A stretch of DNA of 64,000 nt from Akkermansia muciniphila. Its GTDB lineage: Bacteria > Verrucomicrobiota > Verrucomicrobiia > Verrucomicrobiales > Akkermansiaceae. The DNA lies in contig CAMDAD010000001.1 of assembly GCA_945888515.1 (NCBI GenBank), positions 124,001-188,000 on the forward strand. Reading direction: 5' to 3'. This document shows positions 37,034 to 45,477 of the stretch, one piece after another. Below the pieces are notes generated by a model, which saw only the letters and a list, made by a program, of their open reading frames with translations, was not told the origin of the DNA and searched no databases. Numbering within the stretch: position 1 is the first letter of the stretch; every line of letters begins with the position of its first letter. The position numbers and the translations under genes were made by a program.

Positions 37034-37552
37034 TCAGGCACTCACGCGGGCCAAGATCCACAACAGATCCGAGATGCGGTTGAGAAACAACAACACGTCG
37101 TGACTGACCTCGCCGCCCGATTCGTGCAATTCCCAGGATTGCCGCTCCGCGCGACGCGCCACCGCGCGGGCCATATCGAGCGTGGCGGAAGCGATGGCGC
37201 CCTCGGCACCCGGACGCGCCCAGCCTGTGAAACGCACACCACGCCCTTCCATTTCCTTCGCTGTTTCCTCAACCCATGTGACATCTTCTGCTGTGATCGC
37301 CGCATACGTGTAGCGCTCACGGTCCTCGGGTAAAGTGGCAAGCTGGCCCATCGCCGCCACGAGTTTTTCCTGCACGCGATCGATGATAGTCTCGATGTCC
37401 GCCCGCAAGCCGGCCGCACGAGCAAGCCCGAGCGCCGTGTTTAATTCATCCACCGCCCCCAGCGCCTGCACACGTAGCGAAGTTTTGCGGATGCGTCGAC
37501 TGAAGAGTAAGTCCGTTTCACCCTCATCGCCGCGTTTGGTAATGATGCTCAT
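37034..37552 (-). CDS. Cob(I)alamin adenosyltransferase, PduO type
   Basis: This 172-residue enzyme transfers adenosyl from ATP to cob(I)alamin to make coenzyme B12. TKRGDEGETDLLFSRRIRK is the ATP-binding N-terminus of the PduO family, followed by RVQALGAVDELNTALGLAR and the C-terminal ARRAERQSWEL and FLNRISDLLWILAR. Its ATG (37552) overlaps the stop of the upstream gene, so they are coupled. No other B12 gene is in the window. Confidence 0.92.
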   Translation of the reverse strand: MSIITKRGDEGETDLLFSRRIRKTSLRVQALGAVDELNTALGLARAAGLRADIETIIDRVQEKLVAAMGQLATLPEDRERYTYAAITAEDVTWVEETAKEMEGRGVRFTGWARPGAEGAIASATLDMARAVARRAERQSWELHESGGEVSHDVLLFLNRISDLLWILARVSA

Positions 37553-38166
37553 GGCCGCGCCTCCTTTTTGTGAGTGGCATTCGTGGTTGGCAAAACCAAG
37601 GGCTTCACGATTACATCCGTGAGGTGATCCCACGAAATTTTTTGATTGTCGAGCCGCAGCAACTCCGAAGCGTAGACCGCATCCTCATTACGCGGATCCA
37701 TTTCCGCTGCCACCTCGATGAAACAGCGCCCTAACAATACATCCTCTTCCGCAGTCTGCTTGATGAGCAATTGCCCCCGCGTGAGAAGCAACCGCGCCAG
37801 CACCTCAGCACTGTAATCGCCCTCCACCTTATGCGGTAGGATGCCCTTCTCCAATTGATAATTCATCACTACAGCCTTACGGTTGCGCGGCGAGAGATGC
37901 AAGGACAACGCGAGCAGTCGACGCGCCTGCATCAGTGAGGCTGACGAACCCTTGGCATCGGCAATCTGATTGCCCGCGTAATTTGCTATGTTGATCGCAT
38001 ACTCCTCGCGCTCCTTGTCCATCATCGCGAGCTTATCGGAAAACAAACCAGATCCCACCACAGGCGGCTTGTATTCGATTTTTTTCTCCTCCGCGACCAG
38101 TATCACCGGGCAGATGAGCCAGAGTCCAAACATTCCTTGCATTACACGCTTCACAAGCAGTAGCAT
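37549..38166 (-). CDS. Exported TPR-like protein of unknown function
   Basis: A 205-residue protein with a hydrophobic N-terminus (VMQGMFGLWLICPVILVA) likely to be a signal peptide, then helical repeats (LMQARRLLALSLHLSPRNRK and CFIEVAAEMDPRNEDAVYAS) with TPR-like periodicity. It overlaps the adenosyltransferase start by 4 bases and diverges from the cyclo-ligase gene. I do not recognise the family. Confidence 0.75.
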   Translation of the reverse strand: MLLLVKRVMQGMFGLWLICPVILVAEEKKIEYKPPVVGSGLFSDKLAMMDKEREEYAINIANYAGNQIADAKGSSASLMQARRLLALSLHLSPRNRKAVVMNYQLEKGILPHKVEGDYSAEVLARLLLTRGQLLIKQTAEEDVLLGRCFIEVAAEMDPRNEDAVYASELLRLDNQKISWDHLTDVIVKPLVLPTTNATHKKEARP

Positions 38167-38189
38167 CCGGCGAACTCAAAAATTTTCAA

Positions 38190-38762
38190 GTGCCAAATCC
38201 GATCCCATCGGCAAACAAAGATCTTTTGCGACGTCAATGCCGCCGCATTTCCGTTCCAGATTCCCATCTGGCATCGCTTAGGATCGTCGATAACCTAACG
38301 CATTTGTTGCAGGCACATCCCGAATGGCAACGCATCGCGTTGTTCGCCGCCCTACCACGCGAACCCGATCTTCTCACCCTACCAGCGCTTTTTCCCGAGC
38401 GCGCGTTTTTCTATCCGCGGGTGACGGGGCAGGAAATGACTTTTCATCGGGTGACCGATGCCGAGACGCAACTGCTCTCGGGCGCTTGGGGGCTACGCGA
38501 GCCATCGCCTTCTCTGCCAGAAATTCTACCACAAGACCTCGACCTCATTCTATGCCCTGGTATGGCATTCACCCGCGCCGGCAAGCGTCTCGGTAAAGGC
38601 GGTGGTTTCTACGACCGCTACCTCGCCCCGCTTCAGCCGACGCCACCTTGTTGCATCGGCGTGACCTTCGCAGCGTTTTTGTTAGATGATATTCCCACGG
38701 AAACTCATGACTTCATGATGAATGCCATCGTCTGCGAAAACGCTTTGTCACCCCGTATCTAA
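38190..38762 (+). CDS. 5-formyltetrahydrofolate cyclo-ligase
   Basis: The enzyme converts 5-formyl-THF to 5,10-methenyl-THF at the cost of ATP. The 190-residue protein has a basic N-terminus (KDLLRRQCRRIS), a central FFYPRVTGQEMTFHRV, and the signature GKRLGKGGGFYDRYL with GVTFAAFLLDDIPTETHD. The start is GTG at 38190. Its last 4 bases overlap the end of the convergent nadA gene. Confidence 0.93.
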   Translation: MPNPIPSANKDLLRRQCRRISVPDSHLASLRIVDNLTHLLQAHPEWQRIALFAALPREPDLLTLPALFPERAFFYPRVTGQEMTFHRVTDAETQLLSGAWGLREPSPSLPEILPQDLDLILCPGMAFTRAGKRLGKGGGFYDRYLAPLQPTPPCCIGVTFAAFLLDDIPTETHDFMMNAIVCENALSPRI

Positions 38763-39697
38763 CGAGACTGCTCCAGCATCAGCAACAAGGGAGCCTCGGC
38801 GCGCGCGCGCATGTCTTCGGGCAGCTCCACGCGAGGGCTGAGATCGCGCAGGCAGTCGTGCAGCTTTTGCAAGGTGTTCATCTTCATGTAACGGCAATCC
38901 GCGCAGGCACAGCGATCGGTGGGACCAGGAATAAGATTTTTCTCCGGACATTCGCGGCGTAAACGATGCAGCATGCCGCTTTCCGTGACGACGATGATGT
39001 CGTTTACGGGCGCGTTTTTGCAATACGTCACCATTTTTTCCGTCGAACAAACCTCATCCGCCAGCAAACGCACCGCTTGCGTGCACTCGGGGTGGGCGAC
39101 GACGAGGGCCTCGGGATATTCCTCCTTGATCTTGCGGATGGAATCGCGAGTGAACTCGACGTGAACGTAGCAGGAGCCCTGCCACAGGTCCATTTTGCGA
39201 CCGGTCTGCTCCATCACCCAGGCCCCGAGGTTTTGATCGGGCACGAACAGAATGGGCCGATCCTGCGGCGCTTTGTTGACAATTTTCACCGCATTGCCCG
39301 AGGTGCAAATCACATCGCAAAGAGCTTTGACGTGCGCTGAGCAGTTGATGTAGGCGATGACATAATAGTTTTTCTCCGCATGCTCCTGGAGAAATTTCTC
39401 CAATGCGGGACCGGGGCAAGATTGCTCTAACGAACAGCCGGCATCCTTGTCCGGCAACACCACGATTTTGCTCGGATTGACGATCTTCGCCGTCTCCGCC
39501 ATGAAGTGCACGCCGCAAAAAACAATCACATCCGCCTGCGTTTCCTTCGCGTGATAGGCCAGGCCGAGCGAGTCGCCGACGTAGTCCGCCACATCCTGGA
39601 TGTCGCCGGTCTGGTAATTGTGCGCGAGAATAACAGCATTGCGCTCGTGTTTGAGACGCTTGATTTCGGCAACGAGATCGATGGACGTGGCAGACAT
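38759..39697 (-). CDS. nadA: Quinolinate synthase
   Basis: NadA condenses iminoaspartate with dihydroxyacetone phosphate to quinolinate in NAD synthesis, using a [4Fe-4S] cluster. The 312-residue protein has AVILAHNYQTGDIQDVADYV, GVHFMAETAKIVNPSK, the cluster cysteines in YINCSAHVKALCD and HPECTQAV, and CACADCRYMKMNTLQKL near the end. nadB and nadC are not adjacent. nadE is about 13 kb away. Confidence 0.96.
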   Translation of the reverse strand: MSATSIDLVAEIKRLKHERNAVILAHNYQTGDIQDVADYVGDSLGLAYHAKETQADVIVFCGVHFMAETAKIVNPSKIVVLPDKDAGCSLEQSCPGPALEKFLQEHAEKNYYVIAYINCSAHVKALCDVICTSGNAVKIVNKAPQDRPILFVPDQNLGAWVMEQTGRKMDLWQGSCYVHVEFTRDSIRKIKEEYPEALVVAHPECTQAVRLLADEVCSTEKMVTYCKNAPVNDIIVVTESGMLHRLRRECPEKNLIPGPTDRCACADCRYMKMNTLQKLHDCLRDLSPRVELPEDMRARAEAPLLLMLEQSR

Positions 39698-39706
39698 GGA
39701 AAAAAG

Positions 39707-40954
39707 TTAGGCAAGGCGTTTGATCAATAGCGAGGCATTGTGACCGCCGAAACCGAAGCTGTTGCTGAGCGCCACATCCACCTGCGCCTCGCGGGCGACG
39801 TGCGGCACGTAGTCGAGATCGCACTCGGGGTCTTGTTCATCGAGGTTGATGGTGGGGGGGATGATGTTTTCCTTCATCGCCATCAGGCAAGCGGCGATCT
39901 CCACACCGCCGGCGGCTCCGAGCAAGTGGCCAGTCATCGATTTGGTGGAGCTCACGAGGAGACCGTTTTTCGCATGCGCGCCGAAGGTTTTTTTGATGGC
40001 CTTTGTTTCGCACACATCGCCTAGGCCGGTGGAGGTGCCGTGGGCATTGACGTAGCTGACCTGTTCCGGATTGATCTTGCCGTGGCGCAGTGCCATGTCC
40101 ATGCAGCGCGCGGCACCTTCGCCTTCGGGATGCGGCGAGGTCATGTGATAGGCGTCCGCACTCAGGCCGTAGCCAATGAGCTCGGCGTAAATCGTAGCAC
40201 CGCGTTTTTTCGCGTGCTCTAGCTCCTCGATCATCAGGACACCAGCTCCCTCGCCCATCACGAAACCATCGCGACCCACATCGAACGGGCGTGAGGCCCG
40301 TTGCGGTTCATCATTTCGGGTGCTGAGAGCCTTCATATTACCGAATCCCGCCAGTCCGCAGGGCAGAATGCTGGATTCTCCACCACCGCAGAGAAAGGCA
40401 TCAGCATCGCCAAACTTGATAATACGCCAGGCCTCGCCGATCGAATGATTCGAGGTGGCGCAGGCCGTCACGATGGCCATGTTCGGTCCGCCAAAGCCAT
40501 ACTCCATGGAAATAATGCCACTGGCGATGTTGGCGATCATCATGGGAATCAGAAACGGCGAGACACGCCCAGGCCCGCGCTGGAGCAGCTTCGTATGCTC
40601 TTCCTCCAGCGTGCCCAGTCCACCGATGCCGCTGCTCACCATCACGCCGACTTGATTTTTATCGACCTTTTCGAGATCAAGACCCGAGTCCACCAGGGCC
40701 ATGCGCGCGGCAGCCACGGCCAATTGCACGTAGCGATCCGCACGGCGGCAGTCCTTGGCATTGTTAAAAAAAGGCGATGCATCGAAGTTCTTTACCTCGC
40801 CCGCGATGTGCGTGGTATAGGCGCTCGTGTCCATGGAAGTGATGCGATCAATACCACTGCGTCCGGCCTTCATGGCATCCCAAGTCGAAGCCAAATCATT
40901 TCCCATCGGGCTGATGCAGCCGATTCCTGTAATCACAACGCGTCTTTCGTTCAT
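39707..40954 (-). CDS. fabF: 3-oxoacyl-ACP synthase II
   Basis: FabF elongates acyl chains in type II fatty acid synthesis. The 415-residue protein carries the Cys-His-His triad: TACATSNHSIGEAWR, YVNAHGTSTGLGD and STKSMTGHLLGAAGG. MNERRVVITGIGCISPMGND at 40954 is the natural start; the frame is open slightly upstream. It precedes nadA by 9 bases. The acyl carrier protein gene is not in view, only 90 bases of non-coding sequence before the next gene. Confidence 0.96.
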   Translation of the reverse strand: MNERRVVITGIGCISPMGNDLASTWDAMKAGRSGIDRITSMDTSAYTTHIAGEVKNFDASPFFNNAKDCRRADRYVQLAVAAARMALVDSGLDLEKVDKNQVGVMVSSGIGGLGTLEEEHTKLLQRGPGRVSPFLIPMMIANIASGIISMEYGFGGPNMAIVTACATSNHSIGEAWRIIKFGDADAFLCGGGESSILPCGLAGFGNMKALSTRNDEPQRASRPFDVGRDGFVMGEGAGVLMIEELEHAKKRGATIYAELIGYGLSADAYHMTSPHPEGEGAARCMDMALRHGKINPEQVSYVNAHGTSTGLGDVCETKAIKKTFGAHAKNGLLVSSTKSMTGHLLGAAGGVEIAACLMAMKENIIPPTINLDEQDPECDLDYVPHVAREAQVDVALSNSFGFGGHNASLLIKRLA

Positions 40955-41044
40955 AACCCTGTTTGTGGCTTGTAGCTGACCGTTCCTACACAGTCCCCTT
41001 CCCGCGCGCAAGCCTTACCATCATCAAACTTGCGGGTTTTTTCC

Positions 41045-41272
41045 TCAGCGAGGACGTTGGCAAGAACGCCCACAGTGCGGACAAATCGCGATTTTTTCCT
41101 TACCACGATCCTCCCAGGTGGTGAGGCACAGATCACAAACAAAGCGCGAACGCCTACCGCGTCTCTCGTCATTGAAATGCGCGAAGCGCGAGATCCACCC
41201 GAAGAGTCCGACCAGCACGAATGATCCGATCACGATCACCATGCAATACTCCATGAAACTCAGCTCAATCAT
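41045..41272 (-). CDS. Small membrane protein with a zinc ribbon
   Basis: A 75-residue protein: one N-terminal transmembrane helix (MEYCMVIVIGSFVLVGLFGW) then a cytoplasmic four-cysteine ribbon, CDLC and CPHC separated by 14 residues. The ATG at 41272 overlaps the end of the TonB-like gene by 8 bases, so it is probably the last member of the Exb operon. No family is recognised. The fold suggests a structural zinc site. Confidence 0.75.
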   Translation of the reverse strand: MIELSFMEYCMVIVIGSFVLVGLFGWISRFAHFNDERRGRRSRFVCDLCLTTWEDRGKEKIAICPHCGRSCQRPR

Positions 41273-42017
41273 GCTCGTATTGCCAATCGATCTCACAGGC
41301 TAGCCAGCCGAGACCTTGTTTGCTTTCTGGAAAGCGCAGCCTGCGCAGCCAGTTCTCGAGCGCCACCACGCGGGTGTCCGATTCTTTCCCCGCAACCACG
41401 CAAGACACCACACGCCCTTCGCGGTTCACTTCTAACAAATACTTCCCTCCCGCCGCTCCCGTCATCGGACCCGCGTAATACGGCCATACTACTGGCGCTT
41501 GCTCAGGGCGGATCCGAGAAAGCCATCGCGGACGCGGTTGCCATACCTTACCCTCGCTTGGTGATGGCACCGCCACTACATTCGCCGATGTCCGCCCCGG
41601 TGGGAGCCACCCGTTTTCTTCAAACACTGGATCACTTGCTGGCACAGTCACATTGCGCAATTGCTGACCAGAAAGCACGCCCACCCGCAGTTCCGCACGC
41701 AATGAAGCGTCGCTCCACACCTCGATCGAATCATCACGACCGGCATCGGGAAAAGGCGTTTCCTGCACGATCTTCTCTAACCACTGCCGATTCTCCATTG
41801 TCCCAGGCACCAAAACCATCTCTCCCGAGCGATTGAGCGCCGGCGGATTGAGGAATACTCTCACTCGCACCGTCGTCAGTAACAAGGCCAACACTGGCAG
41901 AACGATCATCGCAGCCAAGAGCAAGCTCCACCTGCGTCGGAAACTCCTGCGCCATGGGAAAATCCACACGCTCGCGCGCATGGCTGATTTTTCCGAGTCT
42001 CGTAGCTCCACCGTCAT
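41265..42017 (-). CDS. TonB-like periplasmic protein of the Exb operon
   Basis: A 250-residue protein with a basic N-terminus, one transmembrane helix (WSLLLAAMIVLPVLALLLTT, about residues 30-49) and a periplasmic part. The C-terminal segment KYLLEVNREGRVVSCVVAGK, with ALENWLRRLRFP, follows the TonB C-terminal pattern (strand, Gly turn, strand, helix). The central linker is not the usual Pro-Lys spacer. It overlaps exbD by 4 bases. Position after ExbB and ExbD supports a role as the energy-transducing partner. Confidence 0.7.
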   Translation of the reverse strand: MTVELRDSEKSAMRASVWIFPWRRSFRRRWSLLLAAMIVLPVLALLLTTVRVRVFLNPPALNRSGEMVLVPGTMENRQWLEKIVQETPFPDAGRDDSIEVWSDASLRAELRVGVLSGQQLRNVTVPASDPVFEENGWLPPGRTSANVVAVPSPSEGKVWQPRPRWLSRIRPEQAPVVWPYYAGPMTGAAGGKYLLEVNREGRVVSCVVAGKESDTRVVALENWLRRLRFPESKQGLGWLACEIDWQYEHD

Positions 42018-42451
42018 GGCTTTTCTATATCTCCCGGCTTACCGCGTCCCGCCCCCGCCATCACCACCCGAAGACCCTTGCGCAAACAAATTTCTGCCAC
42101 TTGCCTCAGGCGTTCTGAGGTGACCAGGCGGTCCGCCATGATGACGATCGCACGATTAGCACCAGAGGAATGTTTCAATTGCTCCTCCAACTGCGCATCC
42201 AGCTCAGAGATGTCGATGCGCTGCGCACCGATGTAGAGATCCTGCATGCCATCCGCCGTCATGGTTATGACCGCCGCCTCTTCGTAACGCTCCAACTGGA
42301 ACAAAGAGGCGGGCATTTGAATCGATACACCCGTCTTCTCTTCCAGCTTGGGCCCCAGAGCATAGCACATCAGCAATACGCCAAATAGATTGAACAACGG
42401 CACCGCATGCAGAAAGCCCACGCCTTCGGGTAATGTGCTATGCAATTTCAT
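42014..42451 (-). CDS. ExbD/TolR-family protein with Asp-to-Asn change
   Basis: ExbD and TolR form the proton-using core with ExbB or TolQ. The 145-residue protein has a single helix (VPLFNLFGVLLMCYAL, about 17-32) and a periplasmic domain ending MADRLVTSERLRQVAEICLR, like the family. Aligning on the Pro before the helix, the essential intramembrane Asp of 'P(L/F)(I/V)DV' is Asn21. It overlaps both neighbours by 4 bases. Confidence 0.85.
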   Translation of the reverse strand: MKLHSTLPEGVGFLHAVPLFNLFGVLLMCYALGPKLEEKTGVSIQMPASLFQLERYEEAAVITMTADGMQDLYIGAQRIDISELDAQLEEQLKHSSGANRAIVIMADRLVTSERLRQVAEICLRKGLRVVMAGAGRGKPGDIEKP

Positions 42452-43122
42452 CCCTTGCCCTCCTTCTCCTCCTCTGCCGCACGCTGAGACTCCCAGCGGG
42501 CGTCACAAATCAGGTTCACCGTCTCTATCCCCGCGCGCTCCAATCGGTGGATCAAGCGCCGCGCACGACCCAAAAAGTAGAGGTAAAACAGATACATCAC
42601 GATCGCGATCACCAAGCCCAGTGCCGTGGTGATGAGCGACTGGAACACCCCGCCCGAGAGTTCCGCCGGTCCGGCAAAACCACCTCGTTCATTCATCTTT
42701 TGGAACACATCAATCAGCCCCAGGATCGTCCCCAGCATCCCCATCAACGGAGCCAGCAATGCAACCCCCAAAATGGCACGCACATTGCGCTCCAATCGTG
42801 GCACCTCAAGCTGTCCCGCCTCCTGCGCGATATCTCGCAGATCAGCGCGCGGCAAATCAGCACGCAACAGCACCGCATGCGCCACACGTGCCACTGGCCC
42901 AGGAGCACGCGCCGCCTCATGCCGTGCTTCCGCGAACGCCTTTTTTTTCACGTGATTCCCCAGACCAATCAATAAGTCCGCCACGTTGACACGCGCACGA
43001 TGGAAAAAAAACATCCGCTCCACGATAAAAATGGCCCCAAATACAGCCAAGCCCATCTGAATCCAGACGATCGGTCCACCCTGCTCGACAATGCCACTCA
43101 CTTCCATTACCGCCAACTGCAT
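42448..43122 (-). CDS. ExbB/TolQ/MotA-type proton channel protein
   Basis: A 224-residue, three-helix membrane protein. TM1 is at about 17-38; the large cytoplasmic loop follows; TM2 and TM3 carry PLMGMLGTILGLIDVF and FQSLITTALGLVIAIVMYLF, which keep the two conserved threonines of the proton path. The ATG at 43107 (MEVSGIVEQGGPIVWIQ) is an alternative start. It heads a tightly overlapping four-gene operon with ExbD, the TonB-like gene and the zinc-ribbon gene. Confidence 0.92.
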   Translation of the reverse strand: MQLAVMEVSGIVEQGGPIVWIQMGLAVFGAIFIVERMFFFHRARVNVADLLIGLGNHVKKKAFAEARHEAARAPGPVARVAHAVLLRADLPRADLRDIAQEAGQLEVPRLERNVRAILGVALLAPLMGMLGTILGLIDVFQKMNERGGFAGPAELSGGVFQSLITTALGLVIAIVMYLFYLYFLGRARRLIHRLERAGIETVNLICDARWESQRAAEEEKEGKG

Positions 43123-43520
43123 GTGCGCTTCTAGCGCAACAACACTCCCAAGTCAATCGATTCCCCCGCCCGTTCGCCGCATCCGGAAAGATCAAATCTA
43201 GGCCCCCTGCCCGCTCTCATCCTAGTGGAACCGAAACGATCCGTGCCCGGGGGATAACGCGATTTGCTGATCATCATGCTGCCTTTGAGCATCACAGATA
43301 CAATTTTTCCTCATCATATTTTGATGAGTCTTCTTTTCAATACCATCTAAAAACACTATGTAAATAACCACGTCACGTCATTATAATAAAACGTGATACA
43401 CGTAATATCATATAGATATAATTTTATCTGAATCATCGAACAAAAGCACAGCAAATCGAGTCCTACGCACGCGGAGAAATCGGTCGATTACCGGTAGATT
43501 CCCTCGTTTCCGAATTGATC
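43123..43520. other. AT-rich intergenic region upstream of the Exb operon
   Basis: About 400 bases. It holds a 7-bp perfect hairpin (CTCATCA/TGATGAG, 43311-43329), a very AT-rich run at 43330-43440 with an ACGTGATACACGT palindrome near 43393, and presumably the exbB promoter on the minus strand. No coding frame or RNA gene is recognised. Confidence 0.45.
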
Positions 43521-43557
43521 CAAAAAAAATCCCGATCGAGAATGTCTCGATCGGGAT
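43521..43557 (-). terminator. Strong rho-independent terminator after amtB
   Basis: A perfect 13-bp stem, ATCCCGATCGAGA (43529-43541) with its complement at 43545-43557, closes a 3-base loop. On the minus strand it is followed by eight T (43528-43521). It lies just beyond the amtB tail remnant. Confidence 0.93.
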
Positions 43558-43579
43558 TGGGGGGAATGTTGGGGGGAAA

Positions 43580-43705
43580 TCAGCCTAAGTCGCTGGCATC
43601 GGTGCCGAAATGGTAAGCGGGCGATCCGTGCTCTTCCAAGTCGAGACCTTTGAGTTCTTCTTCTTCGCTGACGCGGATGCCGAAGATCATCTTGCAGATC
43701 AGTGC
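43580..43705 (-). pseudogene. C-terminal remnant of a second ammonium transporter
   Basis: Directly after the amtB stop, in another reading frame, the minus strand encodes KMIFGIRVSEEEELKGLDLE, then EHGSPAYHFGTDASDLG and a stop. This is the characteristic cytosolic tail of AmtB proteins ('LRVSxEEExxGLDxxEHGxxAY') and parallels the tail of the intact gene (GLRSTPEDEREGLDIADHGE). There is no start and no membrane part. The simplest reading is that a tandem amtB copy was removed by recombination, leaving its last 40 or so codons and its terminator. Confidence 0.8.
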
Positions 43706-45240
43706 TCGTAACCTTGCTCGCCGTGATCGGCTATGTCCAGGCCTTCACGCTCATCTTCTGGTGTAGAACGCAGGCCGACAAGCGCTTTCACGATGAAAGC
43801 AATGACGATGGTGGCGACTATAGAAAGAACGAGAGTGATACCGATCGCTGTCAGCTGACCAGTCATCAGAGCACTCTTATCAAGTGTGAAAGTTCCATCG
43901 GCAGCGGCTTTAGCAAGACCATTTTTACCGGCATAATCTGCCAACAGCAGGTTGGCATTTGCATCGCTAGTTGCCAATACACCAGTCAGAACGGCACCCA
44001 GCGTGCCTCCCACAGCGTGGACGCCAAAGGTGTCTAGCGCATCGTCATAGCCCAGTTTGGACTTGATGATTGCCACGAAGATGTAGGGAACAACACCGGC
44101 AAGCAAGCCGATTAGCATGGCACCATTGGCATCAATGAATCCGCAAGCGGGAGTAACTACCACCAAACCGCCTACAATCCCCGAGCAGAAACCGAGAACC
44201 GAGGGCTTACCACGATGCAAGCCTTCGATGAGAGCCCATACAAAACCAGCGGTGGCAGCTGCCAGGGTGGTGGTCATGAATGCGTTCGCACCAACACCAT
44301 CAGCTGCCAGGGCAGAACCAGCATTGAAACCGTACCAACCAACCCAGAGCATGCCCGTGCCTACAAAGCAGAGCACCATGCTGTGGGGGGACATTTTTTC
44401 TTTCCCAAAACCGCTGCGTTTGCCGAGTAGTATGCAAAGAATCAGCGCGGACCAACCGGAAGTCATGTGAACTACGGTACCTCCAGCAAAGTCGATCGCA
44501 GTGACTTTTGCATCACCATTCCAGACTCCGTTCATGAGTCCAGTGCCACCCCATACCATGTGTGCCATAGGGAAGTATACCACTAGCATCCAGAAGAACA
44601 CGAATAGCATGATGGCTTTGAACTTCATACGTTCCGCAACAGCACCAATGATCAGCGCGGGGGTGATAATGGCGAACATCATCTGAAACATACAAAAAAC
44701 GCTCTGAGAAATCCAGCCTGCGTAAGTGGTGTTAGGAGCGGCGCCCACGCCTTTGAGGAAGAAGTATTCAGTGCCTCCAAGAAAGGGTGAATTGAAGCTC
44801 GATCCAAAGACTAAGCTATAACCCACGGCCCACCAGAGAATGGCGACAATACCGGCGATTCCGGCGCACTGCGCACAAATTGATAAGACGTTTTTGCTGC
44901 GGACAAGACCACCGTAAAACAAGGCCAAGCCGGGCAAGGTCATGAACAACACCAATGCTGCGCAGATCATGATGAAGCCGTTATGACCGGGTCCCGCGAT
45001 GTCCTTCAATTGATGCGCCGGAGCGACGTTGTTGAAGTAAGCTTCCAAGTCTGCAATGCGGTCCTCGGTAGTAGGCGCAGCAACCTCGGTTGCGGGAGGT
45101 GTGGGAGCGCTCTCTGCTGTGGTAGCAGCGGGCGCAGGTTCTTGGGCGTTCACTACGGGTGATAGCAGGCCCAATATCGCGGAGCCAAGCAAAAGAAATT
45201 TTGCCGGCATGGTTAGATAGGATCGTTTAGTCATATTCAT
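43699..45240 (-). CDS. amtB: Ammonium transporter
   Basis: AmtB conducts ammonium through an 11-helix channel. The 513-residue protein has a signal peptide (LLLGSAILGLLSPVVNA), a spacer of Pro-Ala-Thr residues, FYGGLVRSKNVLSICAQC, the twin pore histidines in GGTVVHMTSG and FGVHAVGGTLG, and the GlnK-binding tail GLDIADHGEQGYEH. I set the start at the ATG at 45240 because a sigma-54 promoter lies inside the longer frame that begins at 45315. No glnK is adjacent, although glnK-amtB pairing is common. Confidence 0.95.
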   Translation of the reverse strand: MNMTKRSYLTMPAKFLLLGSAILGLLSPVVNAQEPAPAATTAESAPTPPATEVAAPTTEDRIADLEAYFNNVAPAHQLKDIAGPGHNGFIMICAALVLFMTLPGLALFYGGLVRSKNVLSICAQCAGIAGIVAILWWAVGYSLVFGSSFNSPFLGGTEYFFLKGVGAAPNTTYAGWISQSVFCMFQMMFAIITPALIIGAVAERMKFKAIMLFVFFWMLVVYFPMAHMVWGGTGLMNGVWNGDAKVTAIDFAGGTVVHMTSGWSALILCILLGKRSGFGKEKMSPHSMVLCFVGTGMLWVGWYGFNAGSALAADGVGANAFMTTTLAAATAGFVWALIEGLHRGKPSVLGFCSGIVGGLVVVTPACGFIDANGAMLIGLLAGVVPYIFVAIIKSKLGYDDALDTFGVHAVGGTLGAVLTGVLATSDANANLLLADYAGKNGLAKAAADGTFTLDKSALMTGQLTAIGITLVLSIVATIVIAFIVKALVGLRSTPEDEREGLDIADHGEQGYEH

Positions 45241-45297
45241 TGGTCGGGTTGGATCAATCAGAGAATTCTCTTCTCGTTTTGATGTTGCAAGAGATTG

Positions 45298-45315
45298 TAG
45301 CAGGGTGCGTGCCAA
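45298..45315 (-). promoter_or_regulatory. Sigma-54 promoter for amtB
   Basis: On the minus strand TTGGCACGCACCCTGCTA matches the sigma-54 consensus TTGGCACGNNNNTTGCT with one change. The -24 GG and -12 GC elements are intact and correctly spaced. It lies about 58 bases before the chosen amtB ATG and predicts nitrogen control through NtrC-like activators. I did not find a clear upstream activator site. Confidence 0.75.
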
Positions 45316-45477
45316 CTTTTCCTGACTACTGAAAAATAACCGCGCTAAACTACGTCGTGTGCAGGCAGGTGAGTTGCCAGCATCAAGAATCTGCGCATCT
45401 TAATGCATCAACACATGAAGAATATTCATAAAATTCTAACCTGTTAAACTCATCTACCCACAGTTGGTGAATGAAAA

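Noticed and set aside
45241-45315. Longer AmtB with start at 45315
   Set aside because: The region contains the sigma-54 promoter and would precede the signal peptide with a charged stretch.
45316-45477. Possible tRNA or small RNA in the gap before amtB
   Set aside because: No cloverleaf or conserved RNA motif could be drawn; the sequence is better explained as promoter and upstream region.
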